DNA from: Shewanella inventionis
GTDB taxonomy: Bacteria > Pseudomonadota > Gammaproteobacteria > Enterobacterales > Shewanellaceae
DNA: 64,000 nucleotides
Direction of reading: 5' to 3'
NCBI RefSeq assembly: GCF_014641855.1
Contig: NZ_BMII01000017.1
Coordinates: forward strand, 58,846-122,845
The first letter of the stretch is position 1, and each line of letters begins with the position of its first letter. Below, in pieces: positions 1 to 9,164 of the stretch. Made by a program: the position numbers and the translations under genes. A model generated the notes under the pieces. It was not told the origin of the DNA and searched no databases. It saw only the letters and a list, made by a program, of their open reading frames with translations.

Positions 1-736
1 AAATGCCATTACCACAGCCTAAATCAATCACCTGCTTAAAGTCGCCTTTAGGCATGTTGTCGAGCATGATCCTCGCACCAATATCGAGTTTGTTGGCTGC
101 AAACACATTGGCAAGGTTGGTGATTGTCAGCCCTAACTCATCTACTTTCCAACTCACGGGGTTTGCTAACTCTCGTGGCTTGCCGTCACTGACACAAGTG
201 ATTACTCGTGTTTTCTTCCAGGTTAAACTGGCGCTTGCGGTACCTAAGTTTTTTTCGATGATACTGAGTAACGCTGCATTAATGGATTTTGCTTTAGCAC
301 CAATTAGCACTTGGGTTCCCGCGGGCAAAACAGCTGACAAACGTGCCAGTTGTTGAGCAAAATAATGCAAGTTTTTAGGCAGTTTCATTAATACCAATTG
401 TGTGTGCTTTGGTAGGATTTCACGGCTATTGATAATGTGTAAAGACGCTGGGGTTAATTGATTGTGTTGCAGGTTGTATTGGCAACCAAGCAAACTGGTT
501 TTTGCATCGGTTTCCAGTGTAATAGGCCACTGAGGCTCAATAGATACCAAGGCGCAAGACAAGGCGCCAAAACTGTCGTTGAGGATTGCCGTGGGAATTG
601 CACTCTGTTGGACATCGACTAAATGTTTAATTAGGTGTTCATCGGCTGCGTCCCATGCTTGTAAATTTGAAGCTTGCTGAGTAGGGTAGCGAAAAAGCTC
701 AAGTTCAATGCCTGCGCAAGCAAATTGAGTAGTCAT
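1..736 (-). CDS. rlmG: 23S rRNA m2G1835 methyltransferase RlmG, 3' end cut by window edge
   Basis: Transfers a methyl group from SAM to the N2 of G1835 in 23S rRNA. About 245 codons are visible from the ATG at 736; the C-terminal part lies outside the window. The N-terminus contains [15 protein letters not shown], close to the RlmG N-terminal signature and unlike RsmC. At the window edge the protein reads [10 protein letters not shown], the SAM-binding motif I that opens the second, catalytic Rossmann domain. This two-domain layout (degenerate N-terminal half, active C-terminal half) is normal for the RsmC/RlmG family. The plus-strand reading frame over the first 350 bases is only a shadow of this gene. 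Confidence 0.88.
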   Translation of the reverse strand, partial: MTTQFACAGIELELFRYPTQQASNLQAWDAADEHLIKHLVDVQQSAIPTAILNDSFGALSCALVSIEPQWPITLETDAKTSLLGCQYNLQHNQLTPASLHIINSREILPKHTQLVLMKLPKNLHYFAQQLARLSAVLPAGTQVLIGAKAKSINAALLSIIEKNLGTASASLTWKKTRVITCVSDGKPRELANPVSWKVDELGLTITNLANVFAANKLDIGARIMLDNMPKGDFKQVIDLGCGNGI

Positions 737-925
737 GGGTTTATTACCTAAATAAAAGAATGTTGATGAATGCAAGATGCCGTTTATCGGTCGAGTTTTA
801 ATGACAAAAGCTCTGAACATTATCTCAGATATCGTTTAATAGCGCGAGGTTGATTGAGTATAAGATTGCTATTGGCCAAAGGGTTGAGTAAATTGTAAAT
901 ACATAAAACATATCAAGGGATAGTG

Positions 926-1336
926 ATGAAAGGTGCTGGTGGAACGTCAGGTGGTATTGGGCAGTTTTTTATTGGTTTAGCCATGATGTGTGGCGGATTT
1001 TATATGTTACTGAATGCCATTAAGGTCACTAGTTCTTTTGGACTTGGCAGTCATTTATATCAATTTGGTGGCTTTGGGTTAACCAGTGGAATGGTGATGA
1101 TCCCCTTTATTTTTGGTGTGGGGATGATGTTTTACAATGCTAAAAACCCATTTGGTTGGCTACTCACTTTTGGTGCACTTATTGCGCTGATTTTTGGGGT
1201 GATAAGTTCGATTAATTTTCGTTTTACTTACATGAGTGCCTTTGATTTAATTGTTATTTTAGTGCTCAGCATTGGTGGGCTTGGTTTGTTTTTACGCTCA
1301 TTAAAAGCCATTGATAATCGTTACCCAGATGCTTAA
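926..1336 (+). CDS. small four-helix membrane protein of unknown function
   Basis: This 136-aa hydrophobic protein has about four predicted membrane segments (near residues 12-30, 48-68, 75-95 and 103-123) and a short polar C-terminus, KAIDNRYPDA. The ATG at 926 is preferred over the GTG at 923 because AAGGGA lies five bases upstream of it. I do not recognise a domain. Its last 22 codons, plus the downstream junction with the convergent prepilin gene, are repeated three more times behind the stop codon, so the gene itself is intact but its 3' end is amplified. It appears to be a single-gene unit after the divergent rlmG. Function unknown; confident only that it is a real membrane protein gene. 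Confidence 0.6.
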   Translation: MKGAGGTSGGIGQFFIGLAMMCGGFYMLLNAIKVTSSFGLGSHLYQFGGFGLTSGMVMIPFIFGVGMMFYNAKNPFGWLLTFGALIALIFGVISSINFRFTYMSAFDLIVILVLSIGGLGLFLRSLKAIDNRYPDA

Positions 1337-1834
1337 GCAATGTGCAATTAGCTGCCGCTTGTTTTTACATCAATGCTTGTACATCAATGCTTGTACATCG
1401 ATAGCGGGCGTGCAGTGACTAATATTGGTGGGCTTGGTTTGTTTTTACGCTCATTAAAAGCCATTGATAATCGTTACCCAGATGCTTAAGCAATGTGCAA
1501 TTAGCTGCCGCTTGTTGTTACATCAATGCTTGTACATCAATGCTTGTACATCGAGAGCGGGGCGTGCAGTGACTAATATTGGTGGGCTTGGTTTGTTTTT
1601 ACGCTCATTAAAAGCCATTGATAATCGTTACCCAGATGCTTAAGCAATGTGCAATTAGCTGCCGCTTGTTTTTACATCAATGCTTGTACACCGAGAGCGG
1701 GCGTGCAGTGCTAATATTGGAGGGCTTGGTTTGTTTTACGCTCATTAAAAGCCATTGATAATCGTTACCCAGATGCTTAAGCAATGTGCAATTAGCAGCC
1801 GCTTGTTTGTACATCGATAACTGGCCGTGCAGTG
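1271..1834. repeat. four-copy tandem duplication of a convergent gene junction
   Basis: Four head-to-tail units start at 1271, 1424, 1578 and 1716, with lengths of about 153, 154, 138 and 119 bp. Each unit holds the last ~22 codons and stop of the upstream membrane-protein gene, the intergenic bases, and the reversed 3' end of the prepilin gene (through gcgtgcagtg). Copy 1 is continuous with the intact membrane-protein gene and copy 4 with the intact prepilin gene, so the unit is the junction between them. Copies 1 and 2 carry an extra internal repeat of catcaatgcttgta. Copy 4 has the most differences. Confidence 0.9.
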
Positions 1835-2283
1835 GATGATGTGGCTTGCCTGTAACGTAAATAACATTGTGCAACGCCTGCATCTTCTGCTATCACGCCA
1901 TGCCAGTAAATCCAGGCGCCATCGAATACACTTGCGCGTTTTTGCCAATCACCATCCGGTAGGTCCATGAGTAAATCTATGCCTGCGGCGGTGCCGTTTG
2001 GGTAACCATAGGCAAGCACAATATCGACACCATCAATATTGAGCGTGGTGCTTTCAAGCCTTTCCACTCCAGCGATAGCGGCTTTTGAGTAGGTTAGTGT
2101 GGCAGCAGATTGCATTGCGCTTTCCATACCGATCATTGTTGAAACTATCGCGTCATTGCGCAAATTAATAAAGCGACTGCTTGCGGCGATGGCAAGTATT
2201 GCCAACACCACGATTACCACAACCAGTTCGATAATACTGAACCCTGCAGACGCTTTAGACATAGCATTACGTAAGTTTTTCAT
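1792..2283 (-). CDS. type IV prepilin-like protein (MSHA-type pseudopilin)
   Basis: The N-terminus (MKNLRNAMSKASAG then FSIIELVVVIVVLAILAIAA) is a class III signal: prepilin peptidase would cut after G14, leaving a mature F1 and the conserved E5, and the next 20 residues form the hydrophobic assembly helix. A 163-aa product with a C-terminal cysteine pair (AQCYLRYRQ and the final SGC) fits a minor pilin or MshA-like pilin disulphide loop. The gene stands alone, away from any msh or pil operon, so it may feed an assembly machine encoded elsewhere. Its 3' end takes part in the junction duplication. An internal ATG at 2262 is an alternative start; neither start has a strong ribosome site. Confidence 0.82.
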   Translation of the reverse strand: MKNLRNAMSKASAGFSIIELVVVIVVLAILAIAASSRFINLRNDAIVSTMIGMESAMQSAATLTYSKAAIAGVERLESTTLNIDGVDIVLAYGYPNGTAAGIDLLMDLPDGDWQKRASVFDGAWIYWHGVIAEDAGVAQCYLRYRQATSSTARPVIDVQTSGC

Positions 2284-2479
2284 AGGTAATTTTTGTTATT
2301 TATTAGTCCACTAAGTTGTTAAATCAAAGATCATTGATCTACTTAAGCGGATGTCTGGATAAGAGATGAGTTTATGATGTTAAATTCAAAATCAAAACCT
2401 TAATCTTGGCCAACTTTCAAGCTTGTCATTTGTTTTCTAATCAAGGCGAATTGACGCGCCAATAGCAAGCCTCATCTTA

Positions 2480-2489
2480 TTGTATACAA
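2480..2489. promoter_or_regulatory. TTGTATACAA palindrome upstream of the ABC exporter
   Basis: A perfect 10-bp palindrome, TTGTATACAA, lies 125 bases before the ABC transporter start. The same core recurs at 37126-37135 in the divergent M24 peptidase promoter. This shape is typical of GntR/FCD-type operators, but TATACA also resembles a -10 box, so its role is open. The rest of 2284-2613 shows no gene. Confidence 0.3.
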
Positions 2490-2613
2490 GTAACGCAGTT
2501 AGAAAGACAAAGGGTTGTTTAAGAGGTGTTTGTTATCCAGAGCTCAGGTTACTTACTGCACGTTTGTTGTTATTATCGATTTATCTTAGATTTATTTGTT
2601 GGTTAATACTGTG

Positions 2614-4407
2614 ATGAACTCTACGACTGCAACAGTCTCATCTAAAAGTGCTTCTCTACCCTACCGCGTTTTACCTTGGATAATACAGTTTTTATCACCT
2701 TATAAAATGAAAGTGATTGCTGCGATTATTTTTTTGTTTATTGGCTCGTTAGCGTGGTTGTCGCTCGGACAAGGCGTAAAACTAATGGTTGATGAGGGCT
2801 TTGTTGCCGACAATGCAGCAAGACTCAATGAAATTATGCTTATTATTTTTGGTATTACCGTAATCAGCGGCACTGCGGTGTTTTGTCGATTTTATTTAAT
2901 GACCTGGCTTGGGGAGCGAGTGAGTGCGGATATTCGTTTGCAGGTTTATGAGCACTTATTATCGTTATCGCCAGGCTTTTTTGCCACGCAGCGAACAGGT
3001 GAAGTTATCTCTCGGTTTACTGCCGACAGTACGCTTATCCAAAGTGTTGTTGGGTCAAGTTTGTCAATGGCATTGAGATCGAGTGTAACCGTTTTGGGCG
3101 GTATCGTTATGATGGGGTTTACCAGTGTAAAACTGACAGCATTAGTGCTATTGGCTGTACCTTTGGTGTTGGGGCCTGTGAGTTTTTTTGGTCGTAAAGT
3201 AAGGCTCCTATCACGTAAAAGCCAGGATAGAGTGGGGGATTTAGGGGCTTATATTGATGAAACTTTGCATGAAATTCATACCGTGCAGGCTTATACCCAT
3301 GAGCAAAAAGATCGCCAATTATTTGCCGATCGTGTCGAAGCTGTAATGGCGGTGGCTAAAAGCCGAATTACATATCGAGCTTTATTGATTTCGTCTGTGA
3401 TGTTGTTAAGTATCGGCGCAATTACATTTGTGACTTGGGTTGGTGCTAAAGATGTGATGAATGGCAATATCACAGGTGGGGAGCTATCTGCATTTATGTT
3501 TTATGCCGTTATGGTTGCTGGGGCGGTGGCGACCATCAGTGAAGTTTTTAGTGAAATCCAACGTGCATCTGGAGCTGCTGAGCGCTTAATGGAGTTAGTG
3601 ACTACCCCTGTTGATATCCCTCAGCAATCAGTACCTAATCAACTAGCCTTACCGGTAAAAGGCGCGCTTCATTTTGACAATGTGGTGTTTGCTTATCCAT
3701 CCGACAATGCGCAAGACGTTATTCGGCAGCTGACGTTAACGATAAAACCGGGTGAGCGAGTCGCACTTGTTGGCCCTAGTGGTGCGGGTAAAAGTACCTT
3801 GTTTGAGTTAATGATGCGGTTTTATCAACCTAAAGAAGGCCGAATACTGTTAGATGATGTTGATATTTCGACTTTATCATTAACTGATTTACGCCAGCAG
3901 TACGCTTTGGTGCCACAAGAGTCGGTGATTTTTGCAATGGATGTGTTTGATAACGTGCGTTATGGGCGTTTGGACGCTACCGACGATGAAGTTATACAGG
4001 CTTGTATTGCGGCAAAAGCCGATGAGTTTATTCGTGAATTTACCGATGGATACGCTACCTATTTAGGTGAGCGGGGGGTGAGATTATCGGGTGGCCAAAA
4101 ACAACGTATTGCTATCGCTAGAGCTATTTTAGCCGACAGGCCAATACTGTTGCTAGATGAGGCAACTAGTGCGCTCGATGCCGTCAGTGAGGTTAAAGTA
4201 AAGCAAGCTCTTGATTCACTAATGGCGAATCGTACTACAGTGATTATTGCTCATCGACTTGCAACCGTTATCAATGCCGATCGGATTTTTGTTATGGATA
4301 AAGGGCTGTTGGTGGCGAGTGGCACTCACAGCGAGTTAATGGAAAGTAATGAGTTGTATCGGGAGTTTGCAAGTTTACAGCTTTTAATGGATATCGATGC
4401 TGTGTAG
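2614..4407 (+). CDS. ABC exporter, fused permease and ATPase (ABCB/MsbA-like)
   Basis: A 597-aa half-transporter that should work as a homodimer in the inner membrane to export a hydrophobic or lipid-like substrate. Residues ~20-310 form the six-helix exporter domain; the ATPase follows with Walker A GPSGAGKS at 387-394, signature LSGGQ at 491-495, Walker B ILLLDE at 511-516 and the switch histidine H547. All catalytic residues are present. The ATG at 2614 is chosen over a TTG 18 bases upstream; neither has a good ribosome site. The gene is monocistronic and ends in a strong terminator shared with the convergent acyl-CoA synthetase. Sequence alone does not fix the substrate; it is not in an msbA-lpxK context. 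Confidence 0.9.
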   Translation: MNSTTATVSSKSASLPYRVLPWIIQFLSPYKMKVIAAIIFLFIGSLAWLSLGQGVKLMVDEGFVADNAARLNEIMLIIFGITVISGTAVFCRFYLMTWLGERVSADIRLQVYEHLLSLSPGFFATQRTGEVISRFTADSTLIQSVVGSSLSMALRSSVTVLGGIVMMGFTSVKLTALVLLAVPLVLGPVSFFGRKVRLLSRKSQDRVGDLGAYIDETLHEIHTVQAYTHEQKDRQLFADRVEAVMAVAKSRITYRALLISSVMLLSIGAITFVTWVGAKDVMNGNITGGELSAFMFYAVMVAGAVATISEVFSEIQRASGAAERLMELVTTPVDIPQQSVPNQLALPVKGALHFDNVVFAYPSDNAQDVIRQLTLTIKPGERVALVGPSGAGKSTLFELMMRFYQPKEGRILLDDVDISTLSLTDLRQQYALVPQESVIFAMDVFDNVRYGRLDATDDEVIQACIAAKADEFIREFTDGYATYLGERGVRLSGGQKQRIAIARAILADRPILLLDEATSALDAVSEVKVKQALDSLMANRTTVIIAHRLATVINADRIFVMDKGLLVASGTHSELMESNELYREFASLQLLMDIDAV

Positions 4408-4423
4408 CGGGGATGTTTGGCAA

Positions 4424-4450
4424 CAAAAAAGATGCCGAGGCATCTTTTTT
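4424..4450. terminator. bidirectional intrinsic terminator
   Basis: A-tract, stem AGATGCC/GGCATCT with a three-base loop, and T-tract, between the stops of the convergent ABC exporter and acyl-CoA synthetase genes; it should serve both. Confidence 0.85.
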
Positions 4451-4468
4451 GTTATCACGACTTTTTTG

Positions 4469-6067
4469 TTATTTGCGCAGCTCTCTACGTAATATCTTCC
4501 CTACGGTACTTTTGGGGAGTTGCTCAGTAAACTCAATAATCCTTGGAACCTTGTAAGCGGTGAGTTGGCTGCGGCAATAATCATTGATGACTTTTTTAGT
4601 TGCCTCTATGTCTGTTGAAGGAGATTTTAACACGATAACGGCTTTTACGGCTTCGCCGGTTCGTTCATCTTCAACGCCTACCACCGCACATTCGAGCACT
4701 AACTCATGTGTTGATAGTACGTCTTCCACTTCGTTAGGATACACATTAAAACCTGACACAATAATCATGTCTTTTTTGCGATCGACAATGGTGTGATAAC
4801 CATCTTCGCTTGCGATCCCGATATCACCCGTTTTAAAGAAGCCGTCTTTTGTCATCACTTTGGCAGTTTCTTCAGGTTTGTTCCAGTAGCCTTGCATGAC
4901 TTGTGGACCACGAACCGCCAGTTCGCCAGCTTGGCCAATTGCCACTTCGTTATCGTCCATATCAAGTACCTTAACTTCTGTACCTAAAACCGGTTTTCCT
5001 ATCGTACCAAGTCGTTGATGCCCAGGTGAGTTTAAACTAACGACGGGGGATGTTTCTGATAAACCATATCCTTCTGAAATCATGCATCCTGTAGTTTGTT
5101 GCCACAGGTTGGCTGCAGCGCTGGTTAAAGCCGTGCCGCCTGAAATGGTAATGGTCATTTTACTGAAATCTAGTGCTTTAAATTCTGGTTGATGGCACAA
5201 GCCGACAAACAAGGTATTTAAACCAGCGAAACCAGTAAAAGGGTAGCGTTTCATGGTGTTAATTAATCCTGCTATGTCGCGTGGATTAGGAATTAACACT
5301 GAGCAGCTTCCTGACTCAAAATACAGCACTAAGTTAACCATAAACGCATAGATATGATAAATCGGTAATGGGGCAACAAATATGTCGTGGCCTTGATTCA
5401 TTGTGCTTGCAATGCGTGATTTAACTTGGGCTGAATTGGCTAAAAGGTTGCCATGATTGAGCATGGCTCCTTTCGATAACCCCGTTGTACCGCCGGTATA
5501 TTGAAGGGCTATCAAGTCATCGTGAGTTGGTTTAACGGCCAGGTAGGGATGTTTTGCACCCTCGATTAACACATCTAAAAATGTCACTTTGGCAAACGGT
5601 GTATCTGGCTGCGGTTGTGGCTGGATAAGATCCATCGCATGAGTTGAAATTACCAGTTCAACGGGGGTGTTATTAACGACATTTGTGAGTGTAGGTAGTA
5701 GATCAGACAGTACCACTAAGGCTTTTGCGCCTGAGTCGTTAAATTGATGAGTTAATTCTCGTTCGGTATACATAGGGTTTGTGTTCACTAACACCATACC
5801 TGCGCGAACAATACCATAAGCGGCAATGACAAACTGTGTAATATTAGGTAGTTGCAATGCAATTCTGTCACCTGGTTGCAACTGGGTGCAATGCTGGAGA
5901 TAAGCGGCAAAATGACGAGAGTCTTGTTCAATTTCACTGAACCTGGTGTCTTTTCCTAGGCATGAATATGCAATGTTATCAGCAAACTTGTGACAAGCTT
6001 TCTCGATGAGTTCGACGATGGATGAATACTGCTGTAAATCAAGTGTTGAATCTGCATCATAGGCCAT
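4469..6067 (-). CDS. long-chain fatty acid--CoA ligase (FadD-like)
   Basis: An AMP-forming acyl-CoA synthetase of 532 aa, which activates fatty acids through an acyl-AMP intermediate for beta-oxidation or lipid synthesis. Visible motifs are the P-loop YTGGTTGLSKG starting at residue 190, the adenine motif GYGLSETSP, the hinge/acyl motif VDRKKDMIIVSGFNVYP, and the C-terminal catalytic lysine in LPKSTVGKILRREL. AGGGGAT precedes the ATG. It is slightly shorter than E. coli FadD (561 aa) and may be a paralogue with a different chain-length preference. A PsrA-like palindrome lies about 42 bases upstream of the start, which fits control by fatty-acid availability. Confidence 0.88.
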   Translation of the reverse strand: MAYDADSTLDLQQYSSIVELIEKACHKFADNIAYSCLGKDTRFSEIEQDSRHFAAYLQHCTQLQPGDRIALQLPNITQFVIAAYGIVRAGMVLVNTNPMYTERELTHQFNDSGAKALVVLSDLLPTLTNVVNNTPVELVISTHAMDLIQPQPQPDTPFAKVTFLDVLIEGAKHPYLAVKPTHDDLIALQYTGGTTGLSKGAMLNHGNLLANSAQVKSRIASTMNQGHDIFVAPLPIYHIYAFMVNLVLYFESGSCSVLIPNPRDIAGLINTMKRYPFTGFAGLNTLFVGLCHQPEFKALDFSKMTITISGGTALTSAAANLWQQTTGCMISEGYGLSETSPVVSLNSPGHQRLGTIGKPVLGTEVKVLDMDDNEVAIGQAGELAVRGPQVMQGYWNKPEETAKVMTKDGFFKTGDIGIASEDGYHTIVDRKKDMIIVSGFNVYPNEVEDVLSTHELVLECAVVGVEDERTGEAVKAVIVLKSPSTDIEATKKVINDYCRSQLTAYKVPRIIEFTEQLPKSTVGKILRRELRK

Positions 6068-6108
6068 GCTTATCCCCTCTGGTTTTGGGTTGTTATTGTG
6101 ATTAAATC

Positions 6109-6120
6109 AAACGTACGTTT
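6109..6120. promoter_or_regulatory. PsrA-like operator before the acyl-CoA synthetase gene
   Basis: The perfect palindrome AAACGTACGTTT, preceded by C, fits the reported PsrA pattern (C/G)AAAC-N2-4-GTTT(G/C) except for the last base (A). PsrA is a TetR-family repressor of fatty-acid degradation genes in several gammaproteobacteria. It sits 42-53 bases upstream of the FadD-like start, where a repressor would overlap the promoter. Confidence 0.5.
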
Positions 6121-6308
6121 AGTTCTTTTAGCTAACCTACACGGGTCATGCCTAATTGGCAAAGATTGTGTTGTAAATGCCATGTTTTTTAGCGGATTTA
6201 AACGGATTAAAGACAAAATGAGAAATGTCACAAACGTGTAAATTTATGTATACAAAGATATTTTCTGGTTATTTTGTCAGCAAAAAATAAAATAATGAGA
6301 AAAAATCA

Positions 6309-6330
6309 TTATGTGACATATATCACTTTA
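6309..6330. promoter_or_regulatory. CRP-like site in the fadD-like/TonB receptor divergent region
   Basis: TGTGA-CATATA-TCACT (6312-6327) differs from the CRP core TGTGA-N6-TCACA by one base and has A/T-rich flanks. It lies 242 bases from the acyl-CoA synthetase start and 206 bases from the TonB receptor start, so either promoter, or both, could use it. The 468-bp divergent gap 6068-6535 holds no gene. Confidence 0.6.
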
Positions 6331-6535
6331 AATCAGTTACTTACTGTTTTTTAGGGCGATTTATTCTTTAGATTCTGCTTATTAATGTCAGAAAGTGTTA
6401 GCAATTGTGTTTTTGTTGTTATAAAAATGTAATTGAAATAAGGACTGTTTCACTTTTAAACAAAACTAGTTTTAGGAATGAATCACCTATAACGCAGTTC
6501 AAACACAACAATAATAAGTAGTTGGGAAGATAATA

Positions 6536-9109
6536 ATGATGCAATCAAAAAAATCTAAATTTGGTGTGAGCTCATTGAGTTTAGCCATTTCATTTGCACT
6601 TGCCGGAACAGCAATCAGCACTCAAGCTTTTGCTGCTGACGACGAAGCAGCAGTGAAAGAAAATGTTGAAAAAATTGCTGTTGTAGGTTCTCGTGCAGCA
6701 CCTCGTTCAATTGGCGACTCACCAGTACCAGTTGATATTATCAGCAGTGATGATCTAAAGAAAAACGGTTCAACTGACATGATTGATATGTTAGTAACTT
6801 CGGTACCGTCTTTTAACTCGCGCGCGCAACCCATTAGTGATGCTGCAACGCTTGTTCGTCCTGTAAACTTACGTGGTTTACCATCAGACAGTACTCTTAT
6901 TTTGGTTAACGGCAAACGTCGTCACCGCGCATCTGTTATTGCTTTCCAGGGTGGTGGTATTAACGATGGTGCTCAAGGCCCAGATATTTCTGTTATCCCT
7001 GGTGTTGCTTTAAAGCAGGTTGAAGTTCTACGTGACGGTGCTGCGGCGCAGTACGGTTCGGATGCGATTGCCGGTGTAATGAACTTCGTTTTAAAAGATG
7101 ACTCAGATGGCGGCTCTATTACGGTTAGCCAAGGTGAATATTACGAAGGTGATGGCGCGGCAACAACCATCGACGGTAACATAGGTTTACCTTTGTCTGA
7201 TGATGGTTTTGTTAACATCAGTGCGCAATATAAAACCGCAGATGCAACCAGTCGCAGTGTTCAGCGCCCAGATGCGGCAGCACTTTCTGCGGCGGGTAAT
7301 GAGTTCATTCAAGACCCTGCTCAAACCTGGGGTAACCCAGAAATCAACGATGATTTCACCGTATTTGTAAACTCTGGGTATGACCTAAACGACAACACCA
7401 AATTGTACGCATTTGGTAACGTTTCATCACGCGAAGCAACGGGTGGTTTCTATTATCGTAACCCACATAATCGTGGCAACGTTTATTCAAACGATGGCGG
7501 CGAAACCTTATTAGTGGGTGATGTTGGTTTGGCTGAGAATGGTGTTGCGTCATGTTCGTGGGTAGGAAATGTGCCTGCAAACGTTGATAACGTGCTTGAT
7601 ACACCTGAATATTTAGCCATGGTGGCCGACCCTAACTGTTTCTCTATGAACCAAATCCGTCCGGGCGGCTATACACCTCAGTTTACTGGTAAAATTGAAG
7701 ACATGTCTTTCTTTGCAGGTATTAAAGGTGAGTCAGGCGAGTGGATGTATGATGTGAGTGCTGGTACAGGTAGCAACAAAGCCAGCTTCGGTTTAAAAAA
7801 TTCACTTAACCCATCATTGGGTTTAGCGACACCAACCGATTTCGATACAGGTTCTTATGAGCAAGTTGAAACAACCTTTAACGTTGATATGAATCGTTTT
7901 GTGACTATTGGTGGTTTAGAAGACATTAGCTTTGCTACTGGTTTTGAATGGCGTGAAGAGTCGTTTGAAATTGGTCAAGGCGATGAAGCTTCTTGGATTG
8001 CTGGCCCATACGCAGAGCAAGGCTTTAACATTGGTTCGCATGGTTTTAAAGGCTTTGGTCCTGAGTCGGCGGGTAAAAACAAGCGTAACAATATCGGGGT
8101 TTATACTGATGTTGAAGCATACTTAACCGATGAGTTCTTACTTGGTTTTGCGCTTCGTTACGAAAACTTCTCAACCTTTGGTGACACGCTAAACTACAAG
8201 CTAACTGCACAGTACATGGCTACCGATGAGTTGTCTTTCCGTGCATCTCACAGCACAGGTTTCCGCGCACCAACGGTTGGTCAAGAAAACGTAGTAAATA
8301 CTCAAACATCGATTGTTAACGGTGATTTGATCCAAAGCTTTATTGCACCACCAACAGACCCGCTAGCCGCATTTTATGGTGGCGAAACGTTAAACCCTGA
8401 AGAGTCTGTCAGTTATGCGGCAGGTTTTGTGTATGAATACGAAAACCTATTCTTAACCGTTGATTACTACAACATTGAAGTAACAGGTCGTATTGCGCAA
8501 TCTAGCCAAATTACGGTTGAAGAAAGCGACTATGATGCATTAAGAGCGGCTGGCGTAGAGTTCCCTGAGTTAATTTCAGCGGTTACTTACTATACCAATG
8601 ACTTTGACACCACAACTCAAGGTGTTGATATTGTTGGTTCTTACAGCATGGACCTGTTTTCTGGTGATGCTAAATTTAGCCTAGCATACGGCTGGACTGA
8701 TACTAACGTTGATAAATACGACGAAGCTACAACCGATGCAGGCAAAGTGCGTCGTTTAGAGGACGGTATTCCTGCTCACCGTGCCACATTGACATGGGGA
8801 CAAAGCTGGGATGATATTAGCACGTCTGTTCGTGCTAACTATTTTGGTGAGTACTACGCAACTCACGCTGATGACACTTCTGATTGGGGTTCTGAAATGG
8901 CAGGTTCTGCTGTAACGGTTGACCTTGAAGTGAGCTACGCATTAATGGATAACTTAACTGTTTCTGTTGGCGCTAACAACATCTTCGATCAAGAAGCTGA
9001 GAAGCTAAAAGATGGTACTTTAGGTGAGTTAGGTGCTGTGTACTACGAAAGTGGTCCATTTGATTACAACGGTGGCTTCTACTATGGCCGTGTAAACTAT
9101 CGCTTCTAA
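6536..9109 (+). CDS. TonB-dependent outer-membrane receptor
   Basis: An 857-aa outer-membrane active transporter powered by TonB-ExbBD. The signal peptide runs to about residue 33 (ending QAFA). The plug domain follows (VEKIAVVGSRAAPRS, then RGLPSDSTLILVNGKRRHR) to about residue 190, then a 22-strand barrel ending in the terminal aromatic signature VNYRF. Two ATGs lie in tandem at 6536 and 6539, with GGGAAG upstream. The substrate is not evident: no haem FRAP/NPNL motif stands out and there are no iron-uptake neighbours. The divergent fatty-acid activation gene and the CRP-like site suggest uptake of a carbon nutrient rather than a siderophore, which is inference. Confidence 0.9.
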   Translation: MMQSKKSKFGVSSLSLAISFALAGTAISTQAFAADDEAAVKENVEKIAVVGSRAAPRSIGDSPVPVDIISSDDLKKNGSTDMIDMLVTSVPSFNSRAQPISDAATLVRPVNLRGLPSDSTLILVNGKRRHRASVIAFQGGGINDGAQGPDISVIPGVALKQVEVLRDGAAAQYGSDAIAGVMNFVLKDDSDGGSITVSQGEYYEGDGAATTIDGNIGLPLSDDGFVNISAQYKTADATSRSVQRPDAAALSAAGNEFIQDPAQTWGNPEINDDFTVFVNSGYDLNDNTKLYAFGNVSSREATGGFYYRNPHNRGNVYSNDGGETLLVGDVGLAENGVASCSWVGNVPANVDNVLDTPEYLAMVADPNCFSMNQIRPGGYTPQFTGKIEDMSFFAGIKGESGEWMYDVSAGTGSNKASFGLKNSLNPSLGLATPTDFDTGSYEQVETTFNVDMNRFVTIGGLEDISFATGFEWREESFEIGQGDEASWIAGPYAEQGFNIGSHGFKGFGPESAGKNKRNNIGVYTDVEAYLTDEFLLGFALRYENFSTFGDTLNYKLTAQYMATDELSFRASHSTGFRAPTVGQENVVNTQTSIVNGDLIQSFIAPPTDPLAAFYGGETLNPEESVSYAAGFVYEYENLFLTVDYYNIEVTGRIAQSSQITVEESDYDALRAAGVEFPELISAVTYYTNDFDTTTQGVDIVGSYSMDLFSGDAKFSLAYGWTDTNVDKYDEATTDAGKVRRLEDGIPAHRATLTWGQSWDDISTSVRANYFGEYYATHADDTSDWGSEMAGSAVTVDLEVSYALMDNLTVSVGANNIFDQEAEKLKDGTLGELGAVYYESGPFDYNGGFYYGRVNYRF

Positions 9110-9130
9110 ATAGACGTGATGTTGAATTGA

Positions 9131-9156
9131 AAAAGACTGCTTCGGCAGTCTTTTTT
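9131..9156. terminator. intrinsic terminator after the TonB receptor
   Basis: AAAAGACTGC-ttcg-GCAGTCTTTT followed by T residues; the UUCG tetraloop and flanking A/T tracts make it likely bidirectional with the convergent thioredoxin gene. Confidence 0.88.
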
Positions 9157-9164
9157 ATTTTTTA

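Noticed and set aside
1677..1948. Two minus-strand frames across the junction repeats
   Set aside because: They are shadows of the prepilin gene and its duplicated tail in other frames.
7356..8126. Short frames inside the TonB receptor gene on both strands
   Set aside because: Shadows of a long, well-supported gene.
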